Shown in pieces: positions 1-9,211 of a DNA stretch of 64,000 nt (its first letter is position 1; each line of letters opens with the position of its first letter). The DNA comes from Candidatus Pantoea deserta (GTDB lineage Bacteria; Pseudomonadota; Gammaproteobacteria; Enterobacterales; Enterobacteriaceae): NCBI RefSeq assembly GCF_003813865.1, contig NZ_RMVG01000010.1, positions 1-64,000 of the forward strand, given 5' to 3'. A program made the position numbers and the translations under genes. A model generated the notes under the pieces. The model was given only the letters and a program-made list of their open reading frames with translations, did no database searches and was not told the DNA's origin.

Positions 1-81
1 CGGCTTATCGGTCAGTTTCGACTTTTCAGGTAGAGACCCCGCCCATGCTACACTGCGCTCCGGCAATAAAAGGAGCAGCCC

Positions 82-1485
82 GTGGCGAAATACCAGCAAC
101 TGACGGATGAAATTCAGCAGCAGATTGAAGCAGGAATCTGGCCGCCCGGCACTAAACTGCCGTCGCTGCGTCAGCAGGTGCAGCAGCAGGGAGTGAGCCT
201 GATGACGGTGATGCACGCCTATGAGGTGCTGGAGAGTCAGGGCTGGATCGTTTCGCGGCCTCAGTCCGGCTATTACGTCGCGCCGCGCGCGCTGCAAACC
301 GCTCCCGCGCAGGTCGCACTCAGCGAGCAGGTCGATATTAATAACTTCGTATTTGATGTGCTCCAGGCGATCCGCGATCCTGGCATCCTGCCTTTCGGTT
401 CCGCCTTCCCCGATCCTGAACTTTTCCCCCAGCGTCAGCTGATGCGCTCGCTGACCAACGTCTCCCATCAGCTCACGCCGCTCGATGCGCTCAGCAATCT
501 TCCCCCCGGCAACGCGGCGCTGCGGCAGATGCTGGCGCAGCGCTATGCGCGGCAGGGCATCACGCTGTCGCCGGATGAAATTGTCATCACCAACGGCGCG
601 CTGGAGGCGCTCAACCTGAGTCTGCAAGCGGTGACAGAGCCAGGCGACTACGTGGTGATTGAACAGCCGACATTTTATGGCGCGCTACAGGCGATCGAAC
701 GGCTGAAGCTGAAGGCGCTGGCGGTGCCGAGCGACGCGCAGCAGGGCATTGATATGCAGCAGCTTGAGGAGACGCTTCAGCGCTGGCCGGTTAAAGCCTG
801 CTGGCTGATGACGACGCTGCAAAATCCGCTCGGCGTCACGCTGTCGCCCGCGCGCAAGGCGCAGCTGGTGGCGCTGCTGGCGCGCTATCAGGTGCCGCTA
901 ATCGAGGATGACGTCTATGCCGAGCTTTGGGCGGGCGACGAACCGCCTCATCCGGCGAAATACTGGGATCGTCAGGGCAATGTGCTGCACTGCGGCTCGT
1001 TTTCCAAGTGCCTGGTGGCCGGTTTTCGCGTCGGCTGGGTCGCGGCAGGGCAGCACGCGCAGCGCATCCAGCGCCTGCAACTGATGAGCACGCTCTCCAC
1101 CAGCGCGCCGATGCAGCTGGCGCTGGCGGACTTCCTTGCCACGCGTCGATACGATACCCATCTGAAAAAGTTGCGCCAGACGCTGGCGCAGCGCAAAGCC
1201 TGGGTTCATCAGGCGCTACGCGGCAGCCTGCCGCGCGGCGCAAGCGTTGAGGATTTGCCTGGCGGCTACTTTTTATGGGTGAGACTGCCGCAGGGCTATG
1301 ACACTACCCTGCTTTATCAGCAGGCGTTGCAGCAGGGGATCAGTATTGCGCCGGGACGGCTGTTTTCTGCGGGCGAGGAGTTTACCCACTGCTTCCGAAT
1401 CAACGCCGCCTGGGCGTGGGATACCCGCGCCGCAGCGGCGATAGAGACGCTGGGAAGGCTGATCGCCGACCAGCGGACGGATTAA
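82..1485 (+). CDS. MocR-type GntR/aminotransferase regulator (YjiR-like)
   Basis: 467 aa. Residues 1-70 form a GntR winged helix-turn-helix (KLPSLRQQVQQQGVSLMTV region, SGYYV wing). From about residue 100 the protein is a fold-type I aminotransferase domain, with the pyridoxal-phosphate lysine in the GSFSKCLVAGFRVGW stretch. This two-domain layout and length match MocR regulators, most like E. coli YjiR. Family members use PLP as a ligand-sensing cofactor and control a nearby gene; the target here is not evident. The GTG start at 82 has an AGGAG Shine-Dalgarno at the proper distance. Its stop overlaps the stop of the convergent ylaC-like gene by 4 bases. Confidence 0.88.
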   Translation: MAKYQQLTDEIQQQIEAGIWPPGTKLPSLRQQVQQQGVSLMTVMHAYEVLESQGWIVSRPQSGYYVAPRALQTAPAQVALSEQVDINNFVFDVLQAIRDPGILPFGSAFPDPELFPQRQLMRSLTNVSHQLTPLDALSNLPPGNAALRQMLAQRYARQGITLSPDEIVITNGALEALNLSLQAVTEPGDYVVIEQPTFYGALQAIERLKLKALAVPSDAQQGIDMQQLEETLQRWPVKACWLMTTLQNPLGVTLSPARKAQLVALLARYQVPLIEDDVYAELWAGDEPPHPAKYWDRQGNVLHCGSFSKCLVAGFRVGWVAAGQHAQRIQRLQLMSTLSTSAPMQLALADFLATRRYDTHLKKLRQTLAQRKAWVHQALRGSLPRGASVEDLPGGYFLWVRLPQGYDTTLLYQQALQQGISIAPGRLFSAGEEFTHCFRINAAWAWDTRAAAAIETLGRLIADQRTD

Positions 1486-1964
1486 ACCCGCGCCGCCTGC
1501 TGATGGCCCCAGGTCAAATAGTAAATATCGTAAAAATCCACTTCGCCTTTCTGCTGTAGCAGGCGGTGAATGCCGCTTTTTACCTGCTCAGGCGCATCAG
1601 GCAGGCTGAGGATCTTTTTCACGCCGCCTTCCGACACCGGCTGAACGTAATACCACTCGCCGTTGTAGCAGACGCGCAGATCCAGCGCGTCAATGTCTTC
1701 GAAGCGGTACTTTGGATTGATGTCCAGCAGCATCAAAAAACTCATCAGCAGCACAAAAATCGTGGCGAACCAGAAGGCGGGCCAGCCCAGCATCTCCGTC
1801 GAGAAGATCAGCGCCACGCACAGCGCGTAGCAGAGATACATGATCGCCCAGAGTCCGGGATGGGTTTTCAGAAAAGAGAAGCTAAAACGCGGCCGATTGT
1901 CGCGGCGTTCCTCGCGGTTAAGCGTAGCGATTTCATCGATTAAGATTTGTTTAATGGCGTCCAT
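1482..1964 (-). CDS. ylaC: YlaC family inner membrane protein
   Basis: 160 aa. It resembles E. coli YlaC over its whole length: a charged N-terminus (NREERRDNRPRFSFSF), two adjacent membrane segments at about residues 37-82, then a soluble part with YRFEDIDALDLRVCYNGEWY, a signature of the family. Function is unknown; the topology suggests an inner-membrane protein with a cytoplasmic C-terminal domain. It converges on the MocR gene and their stops overlap. In E. coli ylaC lies elsewhere, so its position here is not the Escherichia arrangement. Confidence 0.8.
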   Translation of the reverse strand: MDAIKQILIDEIATLNREERRDNRPRFSFSFLKTHPGLWAIMYLCYALCVALIFSTEMLGWPAFWFATIFVLLMSFLMLLDINPKYRFEDIDALDLRVCYNGEWYYVQPVSEGGVKKILSLPDAPEQVKSGIHRLLQQKGEVDFYDIYYLTWGHQQAARV

Positions 1965-2095
1965 TGTTCACCTCACCGTCACTTTTCTGCTCAGTAGAAC
2001 AGATCGCAGCGAGGCAGAGGAGACACAGAAAGGCACAGAATTTTTATAACAGTTGGCAAGCAGGCGCCGTCCCGCACTGCGGGCGGCGCGCAGAC

Positions 2096-3070
2096 TTAAC
2101 CGCGTCCGTGGGGTTCATCCCAGTTAAACGCCGGACCCAGCGAGATTACGCCGTTCGGGTTGATGGTTTTATGACTGCCGTAATAGTGATGGCGAATATG
2201 GGGCAGATTCACCGTATCGGCAACGCCCGGCATCTGATAAATGTCGCGCAGAAAGCCGCTCAGATTGAGGTAGTCGCCTATGCGGTGGCGGTCGCATTTG
2301 AAATGGGTTACGTACACCGGATCGAAGCGGATCAACGTGGTCCAGAGACGCAGATCCGCCTCGGTCAGCCGATCGCCGGTCAGATAGCGATGCTGTCCCA
2401 GAATCTGCTCCAGCCGCGACAGCGAATGAAACAGCGCGGTAACCGATTCATCATAGGCCGCCTGCGACGTCGCGAAGCCTGACTTGTAGACGCCATTATT
2501 GACCGTGTCGTAAATCCAGCCGTTCAGCTCGTCGATTTTCTCGCGCAGCGCTGGCGGGTAGTAATCCCCGGCGCGCGCGCCTACGGCATCAAATGCGCTG
2601 TTAAACATGCGGATAATGTCCGCTGATTCGTTGCTGACGATGGTGTTCTGCTGTTTGTCCCACAAGACCGGCACGGTAACGCGCCCGGTATAGTGCGGAT
2701 CGGCGTGCAGATAGAGCTGATAGAGAAACTCATTCTGATAAAGTTTATCGCCGGTGGCGTCAGGAAACTCATCGTCAAAGGTCCAGCCGTTTTCCAGCAT
2801 TAACGGATGCACGACCGAGACGTCAATCATCGACTCCAGCCCTTTAAGCTTACGCATCAGCAGGGTGCGATGCGCCCAGGGACAGGCGAGGGAAACATAG
2901 AGGTGATAGCGGTCGCGCTCGGCGGTAAAGCCCGCCTTGCCGGTCGGACCGGCGCTGCCGTCCGCCGTCACCCAGTTGCGCCAGACGGCTTCAGTGCGCT
3001 TGAAGCGTCCGCCGGTTGATTTGGTATCGTACCAGGTGTCGTGCCAGACACCCTCGATCAATTGGCCCAT
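2096..3070 (-). CDS. yqjG: Glutathionyl-hydroquinone reductase YqjG
   Basis: 324 aa, the usual length for the Xi-class glutathione S-transferases. The thioredoxin-fold N-terminal half carries the catalytic cysteine in SLACPWAHRTLLMRK (about residues 60-75), and the helical C-terminal half carries the family pattern with DLRLWTTLIRFDPVY. The enzyme reduces glutathionyl-hydroquinones to hydroquinones in the cytosol, releasing glutathione disulfide. It sits downstream of the DoxX gene yqjF, as in E. coli, so an oxidative or quinone stress role shared with yqjF is reasonable. The ATG start is supported by GGAGG upstream on the minus strand. Confidence 0.93.
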   Translation of the reverse strand: MGQLIEGVWHDTWYDTKSTGGRFKRTEAVWRNWVTADGSAGPTGKAGFTAERDRYHLYVSLACPWAHRTLLMRKLKGLESMIDVSVVHPLMLENGWTFDDEFPDATGDKLYQNEFLYQLYLHADPHYTGRVTVPVLWDKQQNTIVSNESADIIRMFNSAFDAVGARAGDYYPPALREKIDELNGWIYDTVNNGVYKSGFATSQAAYDESVTALFHSLSRLEQILGQHRYLTGDRLTEADLRLWTTLIRFDPVYVTHFKCDRHRIGDYLNLSGFLRDIYQMPGVADTVNLPHIRHHYYGSHKTINPNGVISLGPAFNWDEPHGRG

Positions 3071-3145
3071 ATCGCCTCCAGTGCAAACAGGGCGAGGAGT
3101 ATCCTCGCCCTGCTAAGTATATGTGGCATTACGCCAGATGTGTGT

Positions 3146-3562
3146 TTAGCGCAGTGCGGCGGCAGGCTGCGTTTTCTTGCGCAGCAGACGATCGATGCTG
3201 TACGCGCCCGGACCCACCAGGCCCAGCACCAGGAAACCGCCCGCGATAGAGAGGTTTTTCATAAACATCAGCTGGTTAACGCCTTCCGCGAAGTTGCTGT
3301 GAAACAGGAACGCCGTCAGAATGGTGAAAGCGGCGGTGAACAGCGCGGTGAAGCGGGTCAGGAAGCCAAACAGAATCGCCAGGCCGCCGCCCAGCTCCAG
3401 CAGGATCACCAGCGGCAGCATAAAGCCGGGCACGCCCATGGCTTCCATATACTGCTGCGTACCGGCGTAGCCGGTGAGTTTGCCCCAGCCCGCAGTGATA
3501 AACAGGACTGGCATCAGAATACGCGCCAGCAGCAGACCAGCATCTTCGAATTTTTTCATCAT
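3146..3562 (-). CDS. yqjF: DoxX family membrane protein YqjF
   Basis: 138 aa with four predicted membrane helices. The N-terminal helix pair contains ARILMPVLFITAGWGKLTG and ELGGGLAILFGFLTR, typical of DoxX proteins. E. coli YqjF is the counterpart by sequence type and by position between yqjK and yqjG. DoxX proteins are linked to quinone and thiol redox chemistry in the inner membrane, but a defined reaction for YqjF is not established. AGGAG-like bases (ctggagtaaatg) precede the start. The gap of 75 bases to yqjG allows co-transcription. Confidence 0.9.
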   Translation of the reverse strand: MMKKFEDAGLLLARILMPVLFITAGWGKLTGYAGTQQYMEAMGVPGFMLPLVILLELGGGLAILFGFLTRFTALFTAAFTILTAFLFHSNFAEGVNQLMFMKNLSIAGGFLVLGLVGPGAYSIDRLLRKKTQPAAALR

Positions 3563-3764
3563 TTACTCCAGCTAATTTTTAGGCAGGCAGCAGCGCCCTG
3601 GTTTGATAATTCCCGGCGAAAGGCGGCATTGCCGTTCGCTGAGCTGATAGCTGGAGATGATAGTCGCGCAGTGAAAAGGTTGTAAGCGAGATATTCTGTA
3701 GGTGTTATTCAGGAAAATTGATAAAGAGAATCCGGCGCTTTCGCGCCGGCTGAAATCAGAGGAA

Positions 3765-4052
3765 TTAGCGCGGCGGCAGGGCCGCTTTGACCATGCGCCA
3801 GGTGCTCCAGACGCCGAAGCCGCGCTTAAGCAGGCGCATAAATTTGTTCGGGCTGCGCACTGACCAGATAGCCAGCGCGCTGCTGCCGATAGCCAGATAG
3901 CGCCGCATGCTGAGGAACGTCAGCCAGCCGCGGTCGTAATGCGCCGTGCTTTGCAGAAAATCACGGCGGCCTGCGCTGAGATCCAGCCGCTGCTGCTGTA
4001 TGTCGCTCAGCAGCGCATGAATGCGCGCTTCACGTTCCTGTTTGCTGCTCAT
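3765..4052 (-). CDS. yqjK: YqjK-like protein
   Basis: 95 aa, basic, with a helical N-terminal half rich in Arg/Gln (REARIHALLSDIQQQRLDL) and a weakly hydrophobic centre around residues 48-62. It corresponds to E. coli YqjK by position, immediately after yqjE, with start and stop overlapping by 4 bases (ATGA). The overlap implies translational coupling in the yqjCDEK group. No enzymatic function is known. The tight linkage to YqjD/YqjE suggests a role at the inner membrane in stationary phase. Confidence 0.8.
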   Translation of the reverse strand: MSSKQEREARIHALLSDIQQQRLDLSAGRRDFLQSTAHYDRGWLTFLSMRRYLAIGSSALAIWSVRSPNKFMRLLKRGFGVWSTWRMVKAALPPR

Positions 4053-4447
4053 GCGCGATCGTCCTCCAGCAGCTTACGGTCGGTCTCCAGCTCTTTGCGC
4101 GTATGGTGCAGCAGCGTAGACTGACGCGATTTGCGCAGGCTCCACAGACCAAAAATTATCGCCAGAAGAAAGAGCACCCCAGTCGTAATACCAATCGCCA
4201 TCAGACGATACTGCGCATCGACGGCCCAGATAATCAGCACCATCAGGCTCATTAGCCCAAATGCGGTAAACAGCATGGTCAGGCCAACCATCAGCAGCAG
4301 CTGAATCAGATTCGCCTTTTCCGCTTCCAGCTCGACCACCGCCAGACGTACGCGGGTCTCGACCATGCTGACCAGCGTCGTGACAATGCGCTGACCAATG
4401 TTGATGACCCCTTTGCCGGGGCCGTGGCTCTGCTGTGAATCCGCCAT
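4049..4447 (-). CDS. yqjE: YqjE, phage holin-like family membrane protein
   Basis: 132 aa of the DUF1469 (Phage_holin_3_6) type. Two transmembrane helices span about residues 50-72 and 78-103, flanked by amphipathic helices, and RVRLAVVELEAEKANL precedes the first helix, a family signature. E. coli YqjE lies in the same operon with YqjD and YqjK. YqjD binds stationary-phase ribosomes at the membrane, and YqjE is thought to be a partner in that neighbourhood; this is inferred by context. It starts 2 bases after the yqjD stop and overlaps yqjK. Confidence 0.88.
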   Translation of the reverse strand: MADSQQSHGPGKGVINIGQRIVTTLVSMVETRVRLAVVELEAEKANLIQLLLMVGLTMLFTAFGLMSLMVLIIWAVDAQYRLMAIGITTGVLFLLAIIFGLWSLRKSRQSTLLHHTRKELETDRKLLEDDRA

Positions 4448-4449
4448 AA

Positions 4450-4755
4450 TTAACGCCGTGAAATCAGGATGCCGATCGCCACGCCAATTGCCGCACCGAT
4501 ACCTACGCCATGCCAGGGATTTTCACGCACGTAGCCGTCTGCTTTCTGCGCGGCTTCACGCGTGGTTTGCGCCAGGTACTCGCCGGAATCGCCCAGCTTT
4601 TCACGCGAGCTGTCCAGCGCCACGCGCGCTTTCTTACGCAGCTTATCGAGTTCGCCTTTGGACTTGTCCGTTGTGCTGCTCAGCACCTCTTCCAGGGTGT
4701 CCGCCAGGTTTTTCAGTTCAGCACGCAAATGTTCTGATGAAGTGTCTTTAGACAT
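4450..4755 (-). CDS. yqjD: YqjD, tail-anchored ribosome-associated protein (ElaB family)
   Basis: 101 aa. Residues 1-75 are a charged, mostly helical DUF883 domain (LRAELKNLADTLEEVLSS) and the C-terminus is a glycine-rich hydrophobic anchor ending ILISRR. E. coli YqjD and its paralogue ElaB bind 70S ribosomes in stationary phase while anchored in the inner membrane by this C-terminal helix. RpoS control is reported for E. coli; no promoter was resolved here. It leads yqjE and yqjK on the minus strand with gaps of only a few bases, so the three are almost certainly one transcript. Confidence 0.92.
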   Translation of the reverse strand: MSKDTSSEHLRAELKNLADTLEEVLSSTTDKSKGELDKLRKKARVALDSSREKLGDSGEYLAQTTREAAQKADGYVRENPWHGVGIGAAIGVAIGILISRR

Positions 4756-4791
4756 GTAATGTTCCTTTTAGCTTCAGTGATTAGGTCCGGA

Positions 4792-5166
4792 TTAATAAGG
4801 CTCCGCCTGTAACTTTTTCAGCTCCTGGCGTGCTTCTTCCATTTTACGTTCACGTTTGGCGATTTTGTCCTTGTCGTCGCCTTCCTGACGCTCCTCTTTC
4901 AGCTCGCGTTCACGCTCAGCGACTTTTTTCTGCTGCGCTTTGATACGCGCCTGATGGGCGGCTTTCAGTTGGTTATCGCTACAGTTAGCGCGTACTTCGG
5001 TTAGCGCGCGCTCCAGGCCGTTAACGCGACGTTGATTGTTATGCTGCTGCGCCATCGCAATTTCATGCTGAATATCCTGCTCTTTTTGCTGACAGAGCGA
5101 CTCCGCCGCCATCAGTGAGCCCGAAAGAGAAAACAGCGCGAGGCCAAAAAATAAGTGATGTTTCAT
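4792..5166 (-). CDS. yqjC: YqjC, periplasmic DUF1090 protein
   Basis: 124 aa from the ATG at 5166. This start gives a clean signal peptide (MKHHLFFGLALFSLSGSLMA, cleavage about residue 20) and has an AAGGAAGG ribosome site; the longer upstream reading adds an implausible leader. The mature part is a coiled, highly charged DUF1090 domain with two cysteines (LCQQKEQDI and ANCSDNQ), ending in a Lys/Glu/Arg-rich helix. E. coli YqjC has the same position ahead of yqjD. It is exported to the periplasm, with no molecular function established. Confidence 0.87.
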   Translation of the reverse strand: MKHHLFFGLALFSLSGSLMAAESLCQQKEQDIQHEIAMAQQHNNQRRVNGLERALTEVRANCSDNQLKAAHQARIKAQQKKVAERERELKEERQEGDDKDKIAKRERKMEEARQELKKLQAEPY

Positions 5167-5344
5167 CAGGCTTGTTACCTTCCTTTGTTGCTGACCTGCC
5201 ATGACCTGACAGCGTCATCTCCTGGCATATCAGCTCGCTGAGCCATCTGTTAAGCATAGACAGCGACCGTAAAAAGTTCAAAGAACACGAGGGGATACAG
5301 ATTATTCCGTCGCCGCCTCGTCAGGACGAGAGGGCGACGGGCGA

Positions 5345-5707
5345 TCAGGAGATATTAAGCGTGGCGAGAGAAGCGGAGGCTGAATCAGGCTGCCGGGCGA
5401 CGACAAAGCCGTCAGGCAGCAGGCGGCGCAGCACTTTTTGCGCGGCGAGGCTCTGCTCTTCGTTTTCGAAATGGATAATCAGCGCATCGCCTGACGGCGT
5501 TATGCTTTTGATACGCACACCCTGCGCCGTCAGCTGCTGGTAAAGATAAAACCCATCCGGCAGCGGCCCGCCGGCGTGGGAAACGCGGATCTGCACCACG
5601 CTGTCATGGCGCAGCAGCGTCGGCATAATGCAGATCGCCAGCAGCAGCAGCGTGGCGATCGCCAGCCAGGGAAGCATGCGACGCGGCACGGGACTGGAAA
5701 TTTTCAT
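5345..5707 (-). CDS. mzrA: EnvZ/OmpR modulator MzrA
   Basis: 120 aa from the ATG at 5707. One transmembrane helix (about residues 10-27, [18 protein letters not shown]) is followed by a periplasmic domain of roughly 90 residues. In E. coli, MzrA interacts with EnvZ in the inner membrane and raises OmpR phosphorylation, linking the CpxAR and EnvZ/OmpR envelope-stress systems. The gene overlaps the yqjA stop in an ATGA arrangement, so it is translated with yqjA, as in E. coli. Slightly shorter than the E. coli protein. Assignment rests on position and topology more than on motifs. Confidence 0.87.
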   Translation of the reverse strand: MKISSPVPRRMLPWLAIATLLLLAICIMPTLLRHDSVVQIRVSHAGGPLPDGFYLYQQLTAQGVRIKSITPSGDALIIHFENEEQSLAAQKVLRRLLPDGFVVARQPDSASASLATLNIS

Positions 5708-6381
5708 GATTCGCCCTTGCCGCTTTGATTTGCCTGACGCTTGCGCCACAGCACCAGCAGCGAGCCGAACAGGCCGAATACCAGCAGCACCAGCGGCAGC
5801 AGCATCAGGCAGAACATCAGTTCGTCTTCGTAGCGGCGAAAAAGCGGGGTTTTGCCCAGCGCAAAGCCAAGCACGGTCAGAATCAGCACCCAGAGCAACG
5901 CGCTTATCCAGTTAAAGAACTGGAAGCGGGCGTTGCTCAGGCCCGACAGCCCGGCTATGGTCGGCAGCAGCGTGCGCACGAAGGCGATAAAGCGCCCAAT
6001 CAGCAGCGCTGAAAGCCCGTGGCGGTGAAACAGACTGTGGGCGCGCGCATGGTACTGCGCGGGAAGGTGCGAAAGCCACTTTTGCACCGTAGGCGTATTA
6101 CCGAGCCAGCGACCCTGAATATAGCTTACCCAACAGCCCAGGCTGGCGCCGGTGGTCAGTACCAGAATGGTAAGGGGAAAGCTCATGGTGCCTTTGGCGA
6201 TCAGCACGCCAACCAAAATCAACAGGCTATCGCCTGGCAGAAACGCCGCGGGAAGCAGGCCATTTTCCAGAAAAAGGATCATGAACAACACGCCATAAAT
6301 GGCCCACACCAGCGTCGGATCGGAAAGGGTTTCATAATCCTGTTGCCACAGGGCTTGCAGCAACGCATGCAAAATATCCAT
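5704..6381 (-). CDS. yqjA: DedA family membrane protein YqjA
   Basis: 225 aa from ATG 6381 (a TTG lies one codon upstream). It has the DedA/SNARE-associated core: [22 protein letters not shown] near residue 40, and [19 protein letters not shown] with the paired arginines near residues 125-145, plus about five membrane segments. DedA proteins act in the inner membrane and are needed for proton-motive-force-dependent transport and undecaprenyl-phosphate or lipid recycling. E. coli YqjA supports alkaline pH tolerance and is Cpx-controlled. Co-translated with mzrA. Confidence 0.92.
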   Translation of the reverse strand: MDILHALLQALWQQDYETLSDPTLVWAIYGVLFMILFLENGLLPAAFLPGDSLLILVGVLIAKGTMSFPLTILVLTTGASLGCWVSYIQGRWLGNTPTVQKWLSHLPAQYHARAHSLFHRHGLSALLIGRFIAFVRTLLPTIAGLSGLSNARFQFFNWISALLWVLILTVLGFALGKTPLFRRYEDELMFCLMLLPLVLLVFGLFGSLLVLWRKRQANQSGKGES

Positions 6382-6703
6382 CAATCATTCCTGAACATCA
6401 TTGTTTAACGCGTCTCAAAGGACATAAGCGCAGACCGGCATTTGGTTATCATTTTTGGGCGCGCAGTCTGTGCAGGACTTTCCGGATCCTTCCAGAATTG
6501 ATTGTTAAATCAGCAACTTTTTAAACCCTGTCGCAAAGGGTAAGAAAGGGGCGATAACTGTAACAAAAATCACGGGTGCGAGACAGGAGAATGTGCCCGC
6601 CGCACAGGAGTTTTACCTTTTGACACGGCCCGTCAAAAGGAGCTTTACACGACCTGACACTATTGCAGATTAACTGACCTTGCTGCGCAAAAAGGCAGCG
6701 GAA
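6382..6703. other. Intergenic region yqjA / exuR
   Basis: About 320 bases without a gene, lying upstream of yqjA and downstream of exuR. It is expected to hold the yqjA promoter. It contains the perfect inverted repeat listed separately at 6616-6640. I see no open reading frame with a plausible start or any recognisable RNA gene. Confidence 0.6.
6616..6640. repeat. Perfect 9-bp inverted repeat (hairpin), possible exuR terminator
   Basis: CCTTTTGAC and GTCAAAAGG flank a 7-base loop. It lies about 65 bases past the exuR stop. There is no clear T-run on either side, so it could be a weak terminator for exuR or a protein-binding palindrome upstream of yqjA. Confidence 0.5.
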
Positions 6704-7477
6704 TCAAGATGAATGGCCTGAACCGTCCGGCAGGATAACGGGGTTTTCAGCAAACATGTAACGATCCACATTAAATTCAAAGTCATCGGCGGTCGCGTTG
6801 AACAACATCTGCTTAGTATTTTCCAGATGTTGCCACATCGCCAGTTTACAGGCGGCAGGATCTTTGCGCATAAGCGCCTTGAGGATTTGGTCATGGTCAT
6901 CGCACCAGCTGAGGATACTGCGCTGGTCGATATGCTCGTGAAGTTTGAGCCAGTAGGGGTTATGCAGGCGATGAAGCCACATCTTTTCGACAATCGCGGC
7001 CAGCGCGCTGTTTTGCGTGGACTGGGCGATGCGGACATGAAACTGCATGTCCCACTGCGAGTCGCGGAAGTGGTCTTCCTGACGCGCTTTTTCCTGAATG
7101 GCCATCAGGTCAATAATATCCTGACGCGTCACCTGGGTGGCGGCAAACTCGGCGACGTTACTTTCAATCAGCTGGCGCGCCTGAAGCAGCTCAAAAGGCC
7201 CAAAGCTGGCGAACTCCAGCTGGCTGGAGGTGGTGACGCGGTTTTGCTGCTGACTGGCGATAACGTGGATACCGGACCCTTTGCGCACCTCAACGTAACC
7301 CTCGACTTCCAGCATAATGATCGCTTCACGCACCACCGTGCGGCTCACGTTCATCTCTTCGGCGATCAGGCGCTCCGCAGGCAGCTTATCGCCCACAGGA
7401 TAAAGCCCTGTTTCAATCCGATTTTTCAGATCGCTGGCCAGCTGCTGGTAGAGTCGACGAGGTTCGGTCAGTTCCAT
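6704..7477 (-). CDS. exuR: Hexuronate regulon repressor ExuR (GntR/FadR family)
   Basis: 257 aa from the ATG at 7477, which gives the conserved start [17 protein letters not shown] of E. coli ExuR (258 aa). Residues 10-75 are the GntR winged helix-turn-helix ([27 protein letters not shown] wing); the rest is an all-helical FCD ligand domain with the metal-binding type histidines ([24 protein letters not shown]). It represses exuT and the uxa genes until galacturonate or glucuronate is present. It is divergent in function from, but on the same strand as, exuT, with an ExuR-type site just upstream of its start (7501-7518), suggesting autoregulation. Confidence 0.95.
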   Translation of the reverse strand: MELTEPRRLYQQLASDLKNRIETGLYPVGDKLPAERLIAEEMNVSRTVVREAIIMLEVEGYVEVRKGSGIHVIASQQQNRVTTSSQLEFASFGPFELLQARQLIESNVAEFAATQVTRQDIIDLMAIQEKARQEDHFRDSQWDMQFHVRIAQSTQNSALAAIVEKMWLHRLHNPYWLKLHEHIDQRSILSWCDDHDQILKALMRKDPAACKLAMWQHLENTKQMLFNATADDFEFNVDRYMFAENPVILPDGSGHSS

Positions 7478-7500
7478 AGCGCATTCTCGTATCATAAATA

Positions 7501-7518
7501 AAGTTGTTATACCACTTT
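7501..7518. promoter_or_regulatory. ExuR/UxuR-type operator upstream of exuR
   Basis: AAGTTGTTATACCACTTT closely matches the ExuR/UxuR operator form AAATTGGTATACCAATTT and lies 24 bases ahead of the exuR start. Two similar sites lie before exuT and uxaC. Confidence 0.7.
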
Positions 7519-7586
7519 GCGCCGGTGGAAGAAACGATCCGCCGCCTTAATGACGCCGGATCGTTGAGGTAAAACAAAAAGCTGGC

Positions 7587-8891
7587 CTAGCTGCGCGCTG
7601 TTGCCGCCTGCGGCACCGTGACCTCTTTTTCCAGTTCGGCAACCGGCTTATTGCGCAGCACCGTCCAGATCACCACCGCGCCCAGCAGATCAAACACGGC
7701 CAGCGCCGCGAACAGCGGGCTAAAGCCCAGCGTATCGGCCAGCGCGCCGACCACCAGCGCGAACATGGTGCTGGCGGTCCAGGCCGCCATGCCGGTCAGG
7801 CCGTTGGCCGTCGCCACTTCGTTACGACCAAACACATCGGAAGAAAGGGTGATCAGCGCGCCGGACAGCGCCTGGTGAGCGAAGCCGCCAACGCACAGCA
7901 GCGCGATAGCCACATACGGGCTGGTAAACAGACCGATGGTGCCGGGACCAATCATCAGTACCGCGCCCATGGTCACCACCAGCTTGCGGGAAACAATCAG
8001 ATTCACGCCAAACCAGCGCTGAAACAGCGGCGGCAGATAACCGCCCAGGATACAGCCGAGATCGGCGAACAGCATCGGCATCCAGGCGAACAGCGCAATC
8101 TCTTTCAGGTTAAAGCCGTACACCTTAAACATAAACAGCGGGATCCAGGCGTTAAAGGTGCCCCACGCCGGCTCAGCGAGGAAACGCGGCAGCGCGATGC
8201 CCCAGAACTGGCGGTTGCGCAGGATCTGGCGCGCGGACATTTTCCTGGTGTTGCCGGTCTGATGCTGCGCTTCCTGACCAGAAATAATGTAGTGGCGCTC
8301 TTCGTCGCTGAGTTTGGTCTGCTGTTTCGGATGCTTATAGAAAATAAGCCAGCAGATCGCCCACATCAGGCTCAACACGCCGGTAATAATAAACGCCATC
8401 TGCCAGCTGTGCGCCACAATGGCCCATACCACCAGCGGCGGCGCCAGCATCGCGCCGATAGAGGAGCCGACGTTGAAGTAGCCGACGGCCACGGAGCGTT
8501 CCTTCGCCGGGAACCATTCGCTGCTGGCTTTCAGGCCGGCCGGGATCATCGCCGCTTCCGCTGCGCCCACCGCGCCGCGCGCCAGCGCAAAGCCGCCCCA
8601 GCTGCCCGCCATTGCCGTTGCGGCGCAGAAAATCGCCCACAGCACGGCAAATACCGCATAGCCGATTTTGGTGCCGAGCAGATCCAGCACATAACCGGCG
8701 ACCGGTTGCATCACGGTATAGCAGGCGGAGTAGGCCGCCACGATGTAGGAGTACTGTTGGGTGGTGATATGTAAATCGGTTTGTAGCGTCGGGGCGGCGA
8801 CGGCGATGGTATTGCGGGTGAGATAACCCAGCACGGTGCCCAGCGTCACCAGCCCGATCATATACCAGCGTAGCCCTTTAATCTTACGCAT
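7587..8891 (-). CDS. exuT: Hexuronate transporter ExuT (MFS, ACS family)
   Basis: 434 aa from ATG 8891; a second ATG lies one codon upstream, and MRKIKGLRWYMIGLVTLG matches the E. coli start. Twelve membrane segments and the anion:cation symporter pattern (TRNTIAVAAPTL, GAAEAAMIPAGLKASSEWF, RNEVATANGLTGM) are visible, with near-identity to E. coli ExuT. It imports galacturonate and glucuronate with protons across the inner membrane and feeds UxaC. ExuR-type and CRP-type sites lie about 140-180 bases upstream. It is transcribed divergently from uxaC. Confidence 0.96.
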   Translation of the reverse strand: MRKIKGLRWYMIGLVTLGTVLGYLTRNTIAVAAPTLQTDLHITTQQYSYIVAAYSACYTVMQPVAGYVLDLLGTKIGYAVFAVLWAIFCAATAMAGSWGGFALARGAVGAAEAAMIPAGLKASSEWFPAKERSVAVGYFNVGSSIGAMLAPPLVVWAIVAHSWQMAFIITGVLSLMWAICWLIFYKHPKQQTKLSDEERHYIISGQEAQHQTGNTRKMSARQILRNRQFWGIALPRFLAEPAWGTFNAWIPLFMFKVYGFNLKEIALFAWMPMLFADLGCILGGYLPPLFQRWFGVNLIVSRKLVVTMGAVLMIGPGTIGLFTSPYVAIALLCVGGFAHQALSGALITLSSDVFGRNEVATANGLTGMAAWTASTMFALVVGALADTLGFSPLFAALAVFDLLGAVVIWTVLRNKPVAELEKEVTVPQAATARS

Positions 8892-9031
8892 CATTAACCT
8901 CTTCCAGTTCTGTCTGCGGTCTTGCCGCTGTTGTTATCTGGAGCGGGACCACCGTGATTCGACTCGCCTCACGCCCGCAGGCCGCCAAAAGCGACCTTTG
9001 TGTTTACCTTGCCATTACGGGTCGAGAGCGT

Positions 9032-9049
9032 AACTTGTTATACAACTTT
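9032..9049. promoter_or_regulatory. ExuR-type operator of exuT
   Basis: AACTTGTTATACAACTTT is a near-palindrome of the ExuR/UxuR type, placed on the exuT side of the divergent region. It closely resembles the sites before exuR and uxaC. Confidence 0.7.
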
Positions 9050-9053
9050 AAAA

Positions 9054-9069
9054 GTTGAGAGCCATCACA
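9054..9069. promoter_or_regulatory. CRP-like site near exuT
   Basis: The right half is a perfect TCACA and the left half GTTGA keeps three of five consensus bases, with a 6-base spacer. It directly adjoins the ExuR-type site. Confidence 0.45.
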
Positions 9070-9175
9070 AAAGCCCCTTTTGCAATGTGGGATACTTTAA
9101 ATCTGCGTCAGGACAGCCATTTAGCACGCTACAGAGAGTGAAAAGTCCATAGCTGACAGTAATTGCTGCCAGTTA

Positions 9176-9191
9176 TGTGAGCGGGATCTCA
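9176..9191. promoter_or_regulatory. CRP site upstream of uxaC
   Basis: TGTGAGCGGGATCTCA has a perfect TGTGA left half and a four-of-five right half (TCTCA for TCACA) at the correct spacing. It lies just upstream of the ExuR-type site of uxaC, as expected for activation by CRP with repression by ExuR. Confidence 0.6.
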
Positions 9192-9211
9192 AAGAATTAT
9201 GTGGTTGGCTA